DNA of 64,000 nucleotides from SB25 sp029560875 (GCA_035388225.1 DAOOPM010000018.1:14094-78093); one strand, 5' to 3'. Shown: positions 44,494 through 54,175, counted from the stretch's first letter. Program-made: numbers and translations. The notes: generated from the sequence alone by a model not told the origin.

Positions 44494-45192
44494 ATGATAG
44501 GAGATGCTTGTCCCGGTTCTAAGTGTGCTGATTGTGGCTTTAGGTCAGCGGTTTTTGCTTCGCTAAATACTGGACAACTCGAAATGCTTACTAATGGAAA
44601 AACATTCAACGCAGTAAAAAAAGGCGCTACGATATGCAAGCAAGGCGATGAGATTAAAGCATTTATTTTCTTGAGAGTTGGTCTGGCCAAATTGGTTAGG
44701 AACACACCCGATGGGCGAGAACAAATTGTTGGTATCGCTACTCCTAATGATTTTGTGGGTTTACTAAGTCTTTTTTCCTCTAAAATTTACCAGTACTCAA
44801 TAATTGCTATTGAAGATTCTGAGTACTGTAGCGTAGATTACAGTATGGTCATGGACTTGATTAGAGGCAATGGTATTTTTGCGCAAAGTTTACTGGAGAA
44901 AATATCTCACGTCTCGGATATTTTAATCAACACACGTCTCGATTTAGATTTACGACAACTACGTGGCAGGGTTGCCTTTATAATATGCTATTTTGCTACC
45001 GAGGTTTACGGTACTACAAAATTCAACCTCCCAATTTCCAGGAAGGAAATAGCGGAGTTAATTGATATGCGGGTTGAAAACGTTGTCCGAATTCTCTCTG
45101 AACTCCGGAGGGACAATATTATTAGGATAGAAGGAACTACAATTGAAATTCTAGACCCAGAAAAACTTAAATGGATAAAAGTGCACGGATAA
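44494..45192 (+). CDS. Crp/Fnr-family transcriptional regulator
   Basis: A 232-residue regulator with a cyclic-nucleotide-binding-like sensor domain (ICKQGDEIKAFIFLRVGLAKL and NDFVGLLSLFS) and a C-terminal HTH (NLPISRKEIAELIDMRVENVVRILSELRRDNII, in part; recognition helix near 190-205). The N-terminus carries C6, C11 and C14, with more Cys at 48 and about 112, which resembles the cluster-binding pattern of FNR but is not identical. It is probably a redox or oxygen regulator of itself and the divergent SQR-like operon, as its gene starts beside a perfect FNR box. Confidence 0.9.
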   Translation: MIGDACPGSKCADCGFRSAVFASLNTGQLEMLTNGKTFNAVKKGATICKQGDEIKAFIFLRVGLAKLVRNTPDGREQIVGIATPNDFVGLLSLFSSKIYQYSIIAIEDSEYCSVDYSMVMDLIRGNGIFAQSLLEKISHVSDILINTRLDLDLRQLRGRVAFIICYFATEVYGTTKFNLPISRKEIAELIDMRVENVVRILSELRRDNIIRIEGTTIEILDPEKLKWIKVHG

Positions 45193-45195
45193 CCG

Positions 45196-45945
45196 CTATA
45201 ACCCTTTAATTTTCCTTGTTAACTCCGATGAAAAAACAAAGTCGTTAAGTTCCTTGTTATCGCTATCAAGTATTTCTGCGCTGGTACCTTCCCACCACTT
45301 CTTACCCTCGTAAATATATATCACCTTATCGCCCATGCTCATTACTGAGTTCATATCGTGAGTGTTCACAATTGTGGTGATATTGTACTCAACGGTAATC
45401 TCTTTAATCAGTTCATCAATCACTACCGACGTTCTTGGGTCGAGGCCAGAGTTAGGCTCATCGCAGAATAAAAATTCAGGGTTTAGGGCAATGGCACGGG
45501 CAATGGCGACACGCTTCTTCATACCACCACTAATTTCTGCAGGGAATAGATGATTTGAGTTGATAATATTAACCCTATTTAAGCAAAAGTTTACCCTATC
45601 AAGCTTTTCCTCCTTAGTCATATCGGTAAACATGTCGAGCGGGAACATAACATTCTCCTCAACAGTGGAAGAGTCGAACAAAGCAGATCCCTGAAAAAGC
45701 ATACCCATCTTTTTACGGATTTCCTTTTTGCCGCTGAAGTTGAGTTTGTTGAAAAGTATGTCGTTGAAATAAATTTCACCTTCATTAATATCGTGCAAGC
45801 CAACAATGCTTTTTAAAAGAACGGTTTTCCCAGAACCACTCTGACCAATGATAAGGTTGGTTTTGCCCTTCTCAAAAACTGCACTGATATCGCTTAAAAC
45901 TTCGCGACCTTCAAACGACTTGCTAACATGGTTAAGCGTTATCAT
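45196..45945 (-). CDS. mlaF: MlaF-type ABC ATP-binding protein
   Basis: A 249-residue ATPase with Walker A GQSGSGKT (about 34-41), a long insertion GKKEIRKKMGMLFQGSALFDSSTVEENV, signature ISGGMKKR, Walker B FLFCDEPNSGLDP and NTHD. The GALFDSLTV-like segment and GGMKKR are typical of MlaF/Ttg2A proteins moving phospholipids between membranes. The permease gene upstream overlaps by 4 nt. It ends 3 nt from the convergent Crp/Fnr stop. Confidence 0.93.
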   Translation of the reverse strand: MITLNHVSKSFEGREVLSDISAVFEKGKTNLIIGQSGSGKTVLLKSIVGLHDINEGEIYFNDILFNKLNFSGKKEIRKKMGMLFQGSALFDSSTVEENVMFPLDMFTDMTKEEKLDRVNFCLNRVNIINSNHLFPAEISGGMKKRVAIARAIALNPEFLFCDEPNSGLDPRTSVVIDELIKEITVEYNITTIVNTHDMNSVMSMGDKVIYIYEGKKWWEGTSAEILDSDNKELNDFVFSSELTRKIKGL

Positions 45946-46682
45946 GATAGTAGTAATTGAGTTAATATAAGGTTAAAAAGCAAAACAAAAACACTACTCA
46001 TAACAACGGCCCTAGTGCTGGCCTGGCCAACCTCTAACGAGCCTCCCTGAACCCTGTACCCATAAAAAGCTGAAATTGTAGTAATTAAAAAAGCAAATAC
46101 AATGGTTTTAATAATGGCGTAAGTTATATAGTAGGGAATAAAAGCATACCGAATACCTTCAATATACGATTGTGTCGTTACTACTCCTGTAAAAACTCCA
46201 ACCGACCACCCCCCTATTATTCCAATAACAATGCTAAGCATAGTAAGGAACGGGTTAAAAAGAATGGTAGCCACAATCTTAGGTAGAATTAAATAGCTGG
46301 CAGAGTTAACACCCATTATTTCCAGCGCATCAATCTGCTCTGTAACGCGCATTGTTCCAAGTTCTGAAGCAATATTTGAACCCACCTTTCCTGCAAGTAT
46401 AAGTCCAATAATTGTAGATGAAAACTCAAGAAGTATACTATCTCTAGCAGCCAAACCTATTAAATACTCAGGTAAAAATGGATTCTCAGTATTATAAGCC
46501 GTTTGAAGAGTAATAACTGCGCCCATAAAAGCAGATATTATAGCTACAATCCCAATAGAGTGTATTCCTAACTTATCAATCTCCTTAACAATTAAGGAAT
46601 AATAAATTTTGCCTCTTTCTGGTTTTGTGAAAACCTTAACCAAAAGCAAAATATACTCCCCAAATAAATGAAATATCTTCAT
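45942..46682 (-). CDS. mlaE: MlaE-type ABC permease
   Basis: A 246-residue permease with five or six hydrophobic segments and the MlaE signatures FMGAVITLQ, ILAGKVGSNIASELGTMRVTEQIDALEIMGVNSASYLILPKI (in part). MlaE and MlaF form the inner-membrane core of the Mla lipid-asymmetry system. No MlaD (MCE) gene lies next to them here; upstream is divergent manC. A CAAAAATA element (46715-46722) fits a minus-strand -10 region. Confidence 0.93.
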   Translation of the reverse strand: MKIFHLFGEYILLLVKVFTKPERGKIYYSLIVKEIDKLGIHSIGIVAIISAFMGAVITLQTAYNTENPFLPEYLIGLAARDSILLEFSSTIIGLILAGKVGSNIASELGTMRVTEQIDALEIMGVNSASYLILPKIVATILFNPFLTMLSIVIGIIGGWSVGVFTGVVTTQSYIEGIRYAFIPYYITYAIIKTIVFAFLITTISAFYGYRVQGGSLEVGQASTRAVVMSSVFVLLFNLILTQLLLS

Positions 46683-46834
46683 ATCAATACTATATTACTT
46701 CTCATATCTCAGTACAAAAATATGGATAATTATGTACTAATTCGATATTAGCGAATGTTATCTCAAAGGTAATGTTTGATTTTTATTGAAGATAAAAATT
46801 GAGTAGGTTTGCAGTTTATTTTAAAAATTAACGC

Positions 46835-47926
46835 ATGGCAGAACGTGATAATCTTTATTGCATAATAATGGCTGGCGGCATTGGTAGCCGTTTCTGGCCT
46901 CTAAGCCGAACATCTCGCCCTAAGCAATTCATTGATATCTTAGGAACGGGTAAATCGTTACTTCAACAAACCTTTGACAGAATGGAGAAGATTTGCCCAG
47001 CAGAAAATATACTTATTGTAACAAGCACCATTTACCGCGATTTAGTTTTGGAGCAATTGCCAAGAGTAAAACCGGAACAAATACTTCTCGAGCCCATGAG
47101 AAGAAATACTGCCCCATGTATTGCCTATGCAACCTATAAAATTCAGCAAACAAACCCAAATGCAATTGCAATAGTGGCACCCAGTGACCACTTAATCCTA
47201 AACGAGGATAAATTTGTTGAGACCGTAATGAACGCAGTTGCGTTTGCCGAAAAAAACGATGCGCTACTAACTTTAGGGATTAAACCTAGTCGACCAGAAA
47301 CAGGCTATGGCTACATTCAAGTTGATAAACCCGTGAAGGGTTACTCTGGACTTCATAAAGTGAAAACTTTCACCGAAAAGCCAAACCTTGAACTTGCGAA
47401 AGTATTTATGGATAGTGGTGAATTTTTCTGGAATTCCGGTTTATTCGTATGGAGTCTAAATTCAATCTCTAATGCGTTTGACGAACATCTCCCAGAGATT
47501 AGTGCACTATTTAAAGACGCATCGTCGAGCTTTGGCTCACATGTAGAAAATAAAATTATTGAAAAAACATACTCAGAATGTAGAAATATCTCTATTGATT
47601 ATGGAATAATGGAAAAAGCAGACAATGTCTACGTTGTTTGCTCTGAGTTTGGCTGGTCCGATTTGGGAACCTGGGGTTCTCTTTATACTCACGTTCCCAA
47701 AAATAGTAAAGGCAATGCTGCCCTATCGAAAAATGTAAAGATGTATAATACTGAAAATACAATTGTAAGTTCAAGCAACAATAAATTGGTTGTTGTTCAA
47801 GGTCTGTCTGATTATATTGTTGTGGACACTAACGATGTGCTTTTAATTTGCAAAATGCAAGATGAACAGCAGATAAAAAACTTTGTAAACGATATCCAAC
47901 TGGAACAAGGAGAAAAGTTCTCATAA
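46835..47926 (+). CDS. manC: mannose-1-phosphate guanylyltransferase
   Basis: A 363-residue nucleotidyltransferase that makes GDP-mannose from mannose-1-phosphate and GTP. AGGIGSRFWPLSRTSRPKQF spans the nucleotide loop, and VAPSDHLI, FTEKPN, WNSGLFVW and EFGWSDLGTW follow, as in ManC. It lacks the C-terminal phosphomannose isomerase domain of longer bifunctional forms. GDP-mannose feeds glycans, including those started by sugar transferases such as the one at 38171. A TAGGTTTG element lies at 46804-46811. It ends with a terminator. Confidence 0.94.
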   Translation: MAERDNLYCIIMAGGIGSRFWPLSRTSRPKQFIDILGTGKSLLQQTFDRMEKICPAENILIVTSTIYRDLVLEQLPRVKPEQILLEPMRRNTAPCIAYATYKIQQTNPNAIAIVAPSDHLILNEDKFVETVMNAVAFAEKNDALLTLGIKPSRPETGYGYIQVDKPVKGYSGLHKVKTFTEKPNLELAKVFMDSGEFFWNSGLFVWSLNSISNAFDEHLPEISALFKDASSSFGSHVENKIIEKTYSECRNISIDYGIMEKADNVYVVCSEFGWSDLGTWGSLYTHVPKNSKGNAALSKNVKMYNTENTIVSSSNNKLVVVQGLSDYIVVDTNDVLLICKMQDEQQIKNFVNDIQLEQGEKFS

Positions 47927-47930
47927 AATT

Positions 47931-47957
47931 AAAGGCTGCCTTACGGCAGCCTTTTTT
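47931..47957 (+). terminator. intrinsic terminator after manC
   Basis: AAAGGCTGCC and GGCAGCCTTT pair perfectly around TTAC, with a T-run behind. It also faces the convergent gldN end. Confidence 0.9.
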
Positions 47958-47972
47958 ATTTCAGTTTTTATA

Positions 47973-48854
47973 CTAGTATTCCCACAAATCATGTTCTAAA
48001 TCGAACAATTCATTTTTAATCCTATCAGACTCTTGCATAGTTTGAATACCGCCAAAAGTGTAGTCGGCAATTCGTCGGTCATCCCAAACGTTTGACTCTT
48101 TAATAATGTAGGAAGTAAATCTTCGCTTAAAGAAAATATCATCAAAAGACATTCTCTGAGCATCGTTAAAAGAATTAAACACATCTGTATTAGCTAAAAC
48201 GGTACGAGCTTCGGGGAAGTATACCCAGAACAATTGCTTACGTGTAATTTCACCAGCCTGTTCTTCCTCACCACCTGTATTTAAAATTCTCATGGAGTGC
48301 ATAATTGGGCAAATTCCAATTATTCTAACATCCATAACAGATCTCTGTTTATCAAAAAACCATTCCTCCTTTACCATTAACTCTTTTATGGAATTCCACT
48401 TAATTTCTCCCTTAATAGTAACGGGAACTTCATTGCCATTCTCATCCATTTGCATCTCTTCCCTATCCACAGCCTCTAAATTAGCCAAAACCTGATCGTA
48501 AGATAGGCGAGTTGTGAATTCTCCATCTAAATCACTATCATAAGCAGTTATTTCATTATACTTAATGGCTCTAATTAAACGTTGAACCAAACTTTCCCTA
48601 TCCAACATAACCTGAGTAGGGAAGTAGAGTGGATAGTTAATCTTCTGACGAAGATCAATAACCCTCCACACTCTCTTAGAGAACATTACATCGGACTCTC
48701 TAATATAAGGATAAGGAATTGGTTGACGAGCCGGCATAGTTTCGCGGGTATAAAACCCATCTCTCACCAAACTCTCTTTACGATCTTGCGCTTGCATACT
48801 CAAAGAACATGCAAGCATCGATATTCCCGAAAATAAGATAATTAGTCTTTTCAT
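47973..48854 (-). CDS. gldN: type IX secretion protein GldN/PorN
   Basis: A 293-residue periplasmic protein with a signal peptide (MKRLIILFSGISMLACSLSMQA). Recognised segments are YPYIRESDVMFSKRVWRVIDLRQKINYPLYFP and VRIIGICPIMHSM, typical for GldN. In T9SS it forms a large ring with GldK around the outer-membrane channel. It is last in the porP-gldK-gldL-gldM-gldN operon, 10 nt after gldM. Confidence 0.96.
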   Translation of the reverse strand: MKRLIILFSGISMLACSLSMQAQDRKESLVRDGFYTRETMPARQPIPYPYIRESDVMFSKRVWRVIDLRQKINYPLYFPTQVMLDRESLVQRLIRAIKYNEITAYDSDLDGEFTTRLSYDQVLANLEAVDREEMQMDENGNEVPVTIKGEIKWNSIKELMVKEEWFFDKQRSVMDVRIIGICPIMHSMRILNTGGEEEQAGEITRKQLFWVYFPEARTVLANTDVFNSFNDAQRMSFDDIFFKRRFTSYIIKESNVWDDRRIADYTFGGIQTMQESDRIKNELFDLEHDLWEY

Positions 48855-48864
48855 ATCTGTAATC

Positions 48865-50505
48865 TTATCTGATCTTTAATACCATATCTGTCAATTCTAC
48901 AACTTCACCACTTGGCCCAACTGCTTTAACATCAGTTATTGCAACCTGGTTACCGGTTCTTAAACTATTAATTATCTTCTTTTGTTCTTCTGTAAACCTT
49001 GAACTTGTAGACTCTCGTTCCTGCAAGAAACCACCAATAGTAGAAGACAATTTAAATCCTACAACTTTATATTTTAATTCGAAGTCAAAGTCTGGCGGCA
49101 TTTCTGCAATTACACCAAGCGAAGCTGCAAGTTGATTCTTCTCGACAGATTTTCCAGTTACACCAATAATTTTGGGGAATGGAGGTGGAACTTTCTTTAC
49201 CCTAAAGGTCTTAGTTCCCATTGCTTGTTTGCGCCGACCCTCGCCCTCTGCGTAAACAGTTATCTCACATGAAGTTATCCCTGCTCCTGGTTGAGCGACA
49301 TAACTACCACTACCAACCAATTTTATTGAACCCTTGCTTATTGTTGCTGAAACTTTATCTGGTGGTACTCCTGGTATAGAAATATCCAACGGATTATCTA
49401 CTCCTAAGTAGAGCACATTCATTTTGGTAGCAGCAATAACAACGTTCGGCGGAATAACAACATAACTATGCTTAAACGGCTTTCTTACAACGGTCCCATC
49501 TGGTGCTTTCATTTCAATTAGACCACCCCAAGACATCGAACCAGTACTACCAGCCCTCTTTGTAAATTGACCTTTTCCGTTTTTATCTACTGGAATATTT
49601 TCCTCTCCACCAATTGGTTTATAATCATACTCTCTAGTTACAGAATTAAAAGTAGAGTCAAAGCGACATAAGTAAATTCTAGGCTGCTGAGTTGTATCTG
49701 ATGCAGCAAGAAAAACCTCTGCTTTAAAGTCTGTACCCTGAAATACAACATTGGAACTAGGAATAACGGTCGCTTTTAAAACATTAAATTTAAAGTCTGA
49801 TGCGCCAATTTGCTGTAATAAATAATTCAAAATCTCCGCTTCGGTATTCAATATATCTACTTGAACCTTTGTCAACTGTGGTATTACGGAAATTAATGGA
49901 ATATGTTCAAACCTCGCACTTTCCCATGTATTATGAGTCCCATCATCTTTCTTTTCAGGATCGCGAGTATCTAAAATTCCATTAATAGACTTAATAAGTT
50001 CAGCGCCTTTCTCTGGATCAATTTGCTTAACAACATATTCTCTGAAGTCAATTATTTTTCTCTTTAATTCATAGGCTTTTCCGCTTCCTTCAAGTCCAAT
50101 TAAAACTTTTGCTGCAACATCTAAGTCGCTTTTAGCTTCTATCTTTTCACTGAGTACTATATTATCAACAATCGCAGGTGTTTCATCTCCTTCTGAAGCC
50201 TTTACAATCTCTACTTTAAGGTTCTGAACATAATCGTAAATTTCTCTTGCCTTTGCTTTTATCTCATCAGATTTTTGCTTCCATGGTCCAACCTTCACAG
50301 GGTTTACTAACATTGCATTATCAAACTCTGTATAGATTTTTTCATTTTTTACTTTATAGTTGTCAGTAGTTCTGGAAAGACCATTATCTACTAAAACAAA
50401 AGCTTCAAGAACCTCGGAAGATACGTTTAATGCAAGCATAGCTGTTAGCACGAGGTACATCATGCCAATCATCTTTTGCCTGGGGGTTTCTTTTCCGTGT
50501 GCCAT
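48865..50505 (-). CDS. gldM: type IX secretion protein GldM/PorM
   Basis: A 546-residue protein with one N-terminal transmembrane helix (IGMMYLVLTAMLALNVSS) and a long periplasmic stalk of beta domains. The N-terminus MAHGKETPRQKMIGMMYLVL includes Arg9, which in GldM contacts the membrane glutamate of GldL and is part of the rotary motor. It follows gldL by 25 nt and precedes gldN. Confidence 0.96.
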   Translation of the reverse strand: MAHGKETPRQKMIGMMYLVLTAMLALNVSSEVLEAFVLVDNGLSRTTDNYKVKNEKIYTEFDNAMLVNPVKVGPWKQKSDEIKAKAREIYDYVQNLKVEIVKASEGDETPAIVDNIVLSEKIEAKSDLDVAAKVLIGLEGSGKAYELKRKIIDFREYVVKQIDPEKGAELIKSINGILDTRDPEKKDDGTHNTWESARFEHIPLISVIPQLTKVQVDILNTEAEILNYLLQQIGASDFKFNVLKATVIPSSNVVFQGTDFKAEVFLAASDTTQQPRIYLCRFDSTFNSVTREYDYKPIGGEENIPVDKNGKGQFTKRAGSTGSMSWGGLIEMKAPDGTVVRKPFKHSYVVIPPNVVIAATKMNVLYLGVDNPLDISIPGVPPDKVSATISKGSIKLVGSGSYVAQPGAGITSCEITVYAEGEGRRKQAMGTKTFRVKKVPPPFPKIIGVTGKSVEKNQLAASLGVIAEMPPDFDFELKYKVVGFKLSSTIGGFLQERESTSSRFTEEQKKIINSLRTGNQVAITDVKAVGPSGEVVELTDMVLKIR

Positions 50506-50530
50506 AGACCTTTATATGAGTCTTGCTTAA

Positions 50531-51727
50531 TTACTTACCGTTTGACATTGCGTTTATAGCTGAAAGCATATTGCCATACACTGTATTTAATGAAGCGATA
50601 TTTTTATTTAGTGTTTCAACCGCTCCCGTAAACTTTTCAGTCTCGGCAACTGTTGTGTTTAACTTTTTAATCATACCATCAACCCCTGCATACACTTTCT
50701 CTGCCTCCTTCAATCGTAAATTTGTCTCTTGCAAGTGCAACTCATGTGCAGCGTTTAAGGCCGACATGTTTTTATTTAACTTTTCAAGTTGTTCCTTATA
50801 ATTATTATTGCCATCAGTAATGTTTTTACCATTAGCATTCATCATTTCGGATAGTTGAACATAACTAGATGCCAAGTTATCCGATGAAGATGCTAACTTA
50901 CTAGCAACTTGTTCTACCGATTCGGTAATGCGTCCACTAACCTTCTGCCCTGCAGATGTTAATTCTCCCTCAAGATTCTTTACCGAATGATTAACGCCTT
51001 CAAGGAAATTTTGTCCAGATTCAGACATAACATTGGCAGTCTTCTGAATATTATCGGAAAGTACGTTAATTGATTCATTAAGCGCTTGACCGCTCTGGGT
51101 GTAATTAATGCTAAAGTTGTTAACAGATTCTGACGCCTTTGAAATTTTTTCAGAAAAATCCTTAACAGCTAACGTAGAATTCGAAAGGTCTGCGATCTTA
51201 CTCGAAGCATCTCCAAGTTTGTTTAAGCCCTGGCTTACCTTGTCAAATAAAGCAGGTGAAATCTCAGCACTTTCAAGCATTTTGTTAAATTTCTCTGTAA
51301 AAACTAGTGCTCCACCCATGCCCACGGGTGCAACATTTGAAGATGGTTGAGCTGCAATAGCAGGAGCCACTCCTGCTGCTGGCATATTAGAGAGAATGCC
51401 AGTAATAATTTCCTGAATCTCCTCTGGCCCTAGACCTTGTTTACGGCTACTTCTGTAACCTTTTATTTCATCCTCTTCTGTCATTCCAGTCAACTCCGGA
51501 TAAACCAACGTCCAATCTAACTCTTCATGAATAGGTTCAAAAGCAGAGAAGAAGAAAATTACTGTTTCTGTACCCATACCAAACATTAACATAAGTCCAG
51601 CACCAGGAAGGTGAAGGATTTTAAATAGCGCTCCAAGAATAACGATTGATGCACCCCAACCATAGAGGTATTTCATAAAGTTTTTCCATTTCTTGGATGT
51701 TACAATTTCTTCAATATTGATTTTCAT
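50531..51727 (-). CDS. gldL: type IX secretion motor protein GldL/PorL
   Basis: A 398-residue inner-membrane protein with two transmembrane helices (about 20-38 and 42-63). The second has GTETVIFFF with Glu54, the probable proton-path residue. The remainder is a long cytoplasmic coiled coil (for example SGQNFLEGVNHSVKNLEGEL), longer than the GldL of about 215 residues of flavobacteria. With GldM it forms the proton-driven motor of T9SS. It is 44 nt downstream of gldK. Confidence 0.95.
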   Translation of the reverse strand: MKINIEEIVTSKKWKNFMKYLYGWGASIVILGALFKILHLPGAGLMLMFGMGTETVIFFFSAFEPIHEELDWTLVYPELTGMTEEDEIKGYRSSRKQGLGPEEIQEIITGILSNMPAAGVAPAIAAQPSSNVAPVGMGGALVFTEKFNKMLESAEISPALFDKVSQGLNKLGDASSKIADLSNSTLAVKDFSEKISKASESVNNFSINYTQSGQALNESINVLSDNIQKTANVMSESGQNFLEGVNHSVKNLEGELTSAGQKVSGRITESVEQVASKLASSSDNLASSYVQLSEMMNANGKNITDGNNNYKEQLEKLNKNMSALNAAHELHLQETNLRLKEAEKVYAGVDGMIKKLNTTVAETEKFTGAVETLNKNIASLNTVYGNMLSAINAMSNGK

Positions 51728-51771
51728 GCGTCAGATTTTTTTTGATTCAGACACTGGATAACTCTAAAATT

Positions 51772-53100
51772 TTACTTTGCACCAAGATAGCCGCGAACGC
51801 ACCTAAATCCTATATAAGATTTTGCAGTATCTTGATATTCATAGGATCTTTGACCTACCTGAAGGAAGAAGCTAATGTCTTTCCATGATCCGCCCCTTAC
51901 AACTTTACGTTTCATTGCTGGCAAATCATTAGGTTTCGCATTATACTTGTAATCAGGATTCATGTCATGCATGAATGAGTATGCACTTTCGTCATATGCG
52001 TTAGCGGTCCATTCGGATACATTACCGGCCATATCGTATAAGCCATAATCATTGGGTTCGTAACTTCCAACAGCAATTGGGATTAAACCTCCATCATCAA
52101 TATAGTTACCTCTTAAAGGTTTAAAGTTTGCGAGGAAACATCCTTCTAGGTTCCTTGGGTATGGACCACCCCATGGGTACATACTGTGATCTAAGTTACC
52201 TCGAGCAGCATATTCCCACTCTGCTTCAAGAGGCAAACGATAGTCTTGAATTGAAGTTCCCTCAGCAGCTAAGTATTTGTTTAATAATTGTGTTCTCCAG
52301 ATACAAAATGCAGATGCTTGTTTCCAAGTTACACCAACCACAGGGTAATTATCAAATGCTGGATGCCAAAAGTAACTAGCAGTATAGGGTTCATTAAACG
52401 CATATGTAAAATCTGCTATCCAACAAAGAGTATCAGGATAAACATTAACTTTATCGCGCATTATAAAACTTTGTCTATTGTCAACTTTTACTTTTTCCCC
52501 AAGGCTATTAATAACCTCTCCCTGATCGTAACTTAAAGTCTCATAGTTGTATCGATTGCTTTTTTGAGCGGCTTGCTTTAAATCAATCCAATAGTATTCA
52601 TAAAATAGTTTACGAGTGTCGAGTTCTTTCTTACCATAAAACGCATCCTCCTTGGAGTAATACATTGAATTAAGAATTTCTCTTTGCTCCTCATCTTCAG
52701 GGTCGATTGGTACCTCCCAGTTGAGGGTTGGCGGTTCAATTGGATTGCCAAATTCATCCTCGGCAATAATAAACTCATCATTTTGTTCAGCAATAAGCCT
52801 ACGGGCAATTGAGTCTCTAACATAGTAAACAAACTGCCTATACTGATTATTTGTTATTTCGGTCTGATCCATCCAAAAAGCATCAACAGAAACTGTTTTA
52901 GTTGGAGCATTAATTGCCCATGCAACATCCTGATCGTTGCTACCCATAGTGTATGATCCCATGGGTACAAAAACCATCCCGAACGGAGTTGGTTCTGCAT
53001 ATCCTCTTCTTCCTGGTACACCAGTAAGTTCTCCATTTCCACCAGGAGAACAACTATAAAGAGATGCGGCTACAATACTTATGAAAAGAAACTTTTTCAT
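51772..53100 (-). CDS. gldK: type IX secretion lipoprotein GldK/PorK
   Basis: A 442-residue outer-membrane lipoprotein with the signal MKKFLFISIVAASLYSC from an ATG at 53100; the earlier start at 53121 only adds seven residues. It has an FGE-sulfatase fold: PMGSYTMGS, MDQTEITNNQYRQF, GVTWKQASAFC, LPLEAEWEYAARG and VVRGGSWKD. GldK forms the periplasmic ring with GldN. It lies 57 nt after porP. Confidence 0.96.
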   Translation of the reverse strand: MKKFLFISIVAASLYSCSPGGNGELTGVPGRRGYAEPTPFGMVFVPMGSYTMGSNDQDVAWAINAPTKTVSVDAFWMDQTEITNNQYRQFVYYVRDSIARRLIAEQNDEFIIAEDEFGNPIEPPTLNWEVPIDPEDEEQREILNSMYYSKEDAFYGKKELDTRKLFYEYYWIDLKQAAQKSNRYNYETLSYDQGEVINSLGEKVKVDNRQSFIMRDKVNVYPDTLCWIADFTYAFNEPYTASYFWHPAFDNYPVVGVTWKQASAFCIWRTQLLNKYLAAEGTSIQDYRLPLEAEWEYAARGNLDHSMYPWGGPYPRNLEGCFLANFKPLRGNYIDDGGLIPIAVGSYEPNDYGLYDMAGNVSEWTANAYDESAYSFMHDMNPDYKYNAKPNDLPAMKRKVVRGGSWKDISFFLQVGQRSYEYQDTAKSYIGFRCVRGYLGAK

Positions 53101-53157
53101 ACTAATTCGTTTATTTAGCAAATAACGTAATTTTTTTCTTTAGATTATCAAATTTGG

Positions 53158-54096
53158 TCATAAAAATCTTATGCTTTTATACTGCTGGGGTGGTTTTTCC
53201 TTCTTAAGTTGGAAGTTATACCCTAACATAAACTCATGAGAACCATTATTATAACTACTCATTTTACCCAAACTATAGTCATAAGCATATCCAAATTTAA
53301 TCCCATTGAACAATTCCAAACCAATCATCCCAGTAACAGCTTCACCCATACGATAAGAAACGCCTCCCCAGAATTTTTTATTGTACTTGATGATTGAATT
53401 AAGTGAATAACGAGAAGTGGTTAAATCTGTTGTGATTAAAACAGAGGGCTCTAACTGCCAAGCAGGATTAAGATTAACGGTATATCCGCCTGTAATATAA
53501 TACTGACGGGTGTAATGAGCCGACTCTTTGGTTTTATACATTTTTGATTCGTTTAAGTGCGTTGCAGAAACTCCAAAAAACATATAATCGGTATTATAGT
53601 ATAGACCAAACCCTAAATCCATATTGATATTGCTCTCCTTTTCTTGAGGAATTGAAGGATCTCCTGCTACATTAAGCGCACGCCATTGAGGATTTATGGA
53701 ATTATTAACAATACCACCACTAACACCAACACCTAATGTTCCCTCAACTGCCTTAAACTTAAATCTAGCCGAATAGGCAAAGTTAATTCCAAGATCGTTA
53801 TTATAACCAAACTTGTCGTTTACTATGCTTAATCCTATTCCACTCTTAAAACCAAAAGGGGCTATGGGTGTGTTTATGCTAACTGCTGTGCTAACAGGAG
53901 CTCCATCGCCAAAGCCAGTCCATTGCAATTTGTTAATTGCTCCAAACCCTACCATGTTTAAACTACCCGCATAACCTGGATTTATGCTCATAGGATTAAA
54001 TAGTATTTGACTAAATTGAGGATCTTGCTGACAAACACCAGCAAAAAACAATAAAACAAAACCTAAAGAAAAAATATACTTTTTTACTATCGGCAT
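53158..54096 (-). CDS. porP: PorP/SprF-family outer membrane protein
   Basis: A 312-residue beta-barrel protein with a signal peptide (MPIVKKYIFSLGFVLLFFAGVCQ) followed by QDPQFSQILFNPMSINPGYAG, the family signature. SprF/PorP proteins bind T9SS substrates or assist their export and can link type B sorting domains to the surface. It is the first gene of the T9SS core operon here. Confidence 0.95.
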   Translation of the reverse strand: MPIVKKYIFSLGFVLLFFAGVCQQDPQFSQILFNPMSINPGYAGSLNMVGFGAINKLQWTGFGDGAPVSTAVSINTPIAPFGFKSGIGLSIVNDKFGYNNDLGINFAYSARFKFKAVEGTLGVGVSGGIVNNSINPQWRALNVAGDPSIPQEKESNINMDLGFGLYYNTDYMFFGVSATHLNESKMYKTKESAHYTRQYYITGGYTVNLNPAWQLEPSVLITTDLTTSRYSLNSIIKYNKKFWGGVSYRMGEAVTGMIGLELFNGIKFGYAYDYSLGKMSSYNNGSHEFMLGYNFQLKKEKPPQQYKSIRFL

Positions 54097-54175
54097 AATA
54101 AATTTAAATAAATGCTCAAAATTTGCTTTACCTTTTAAACCGAAAAGTAAAGTAAATAAAAAAAAAGATTTCCAA

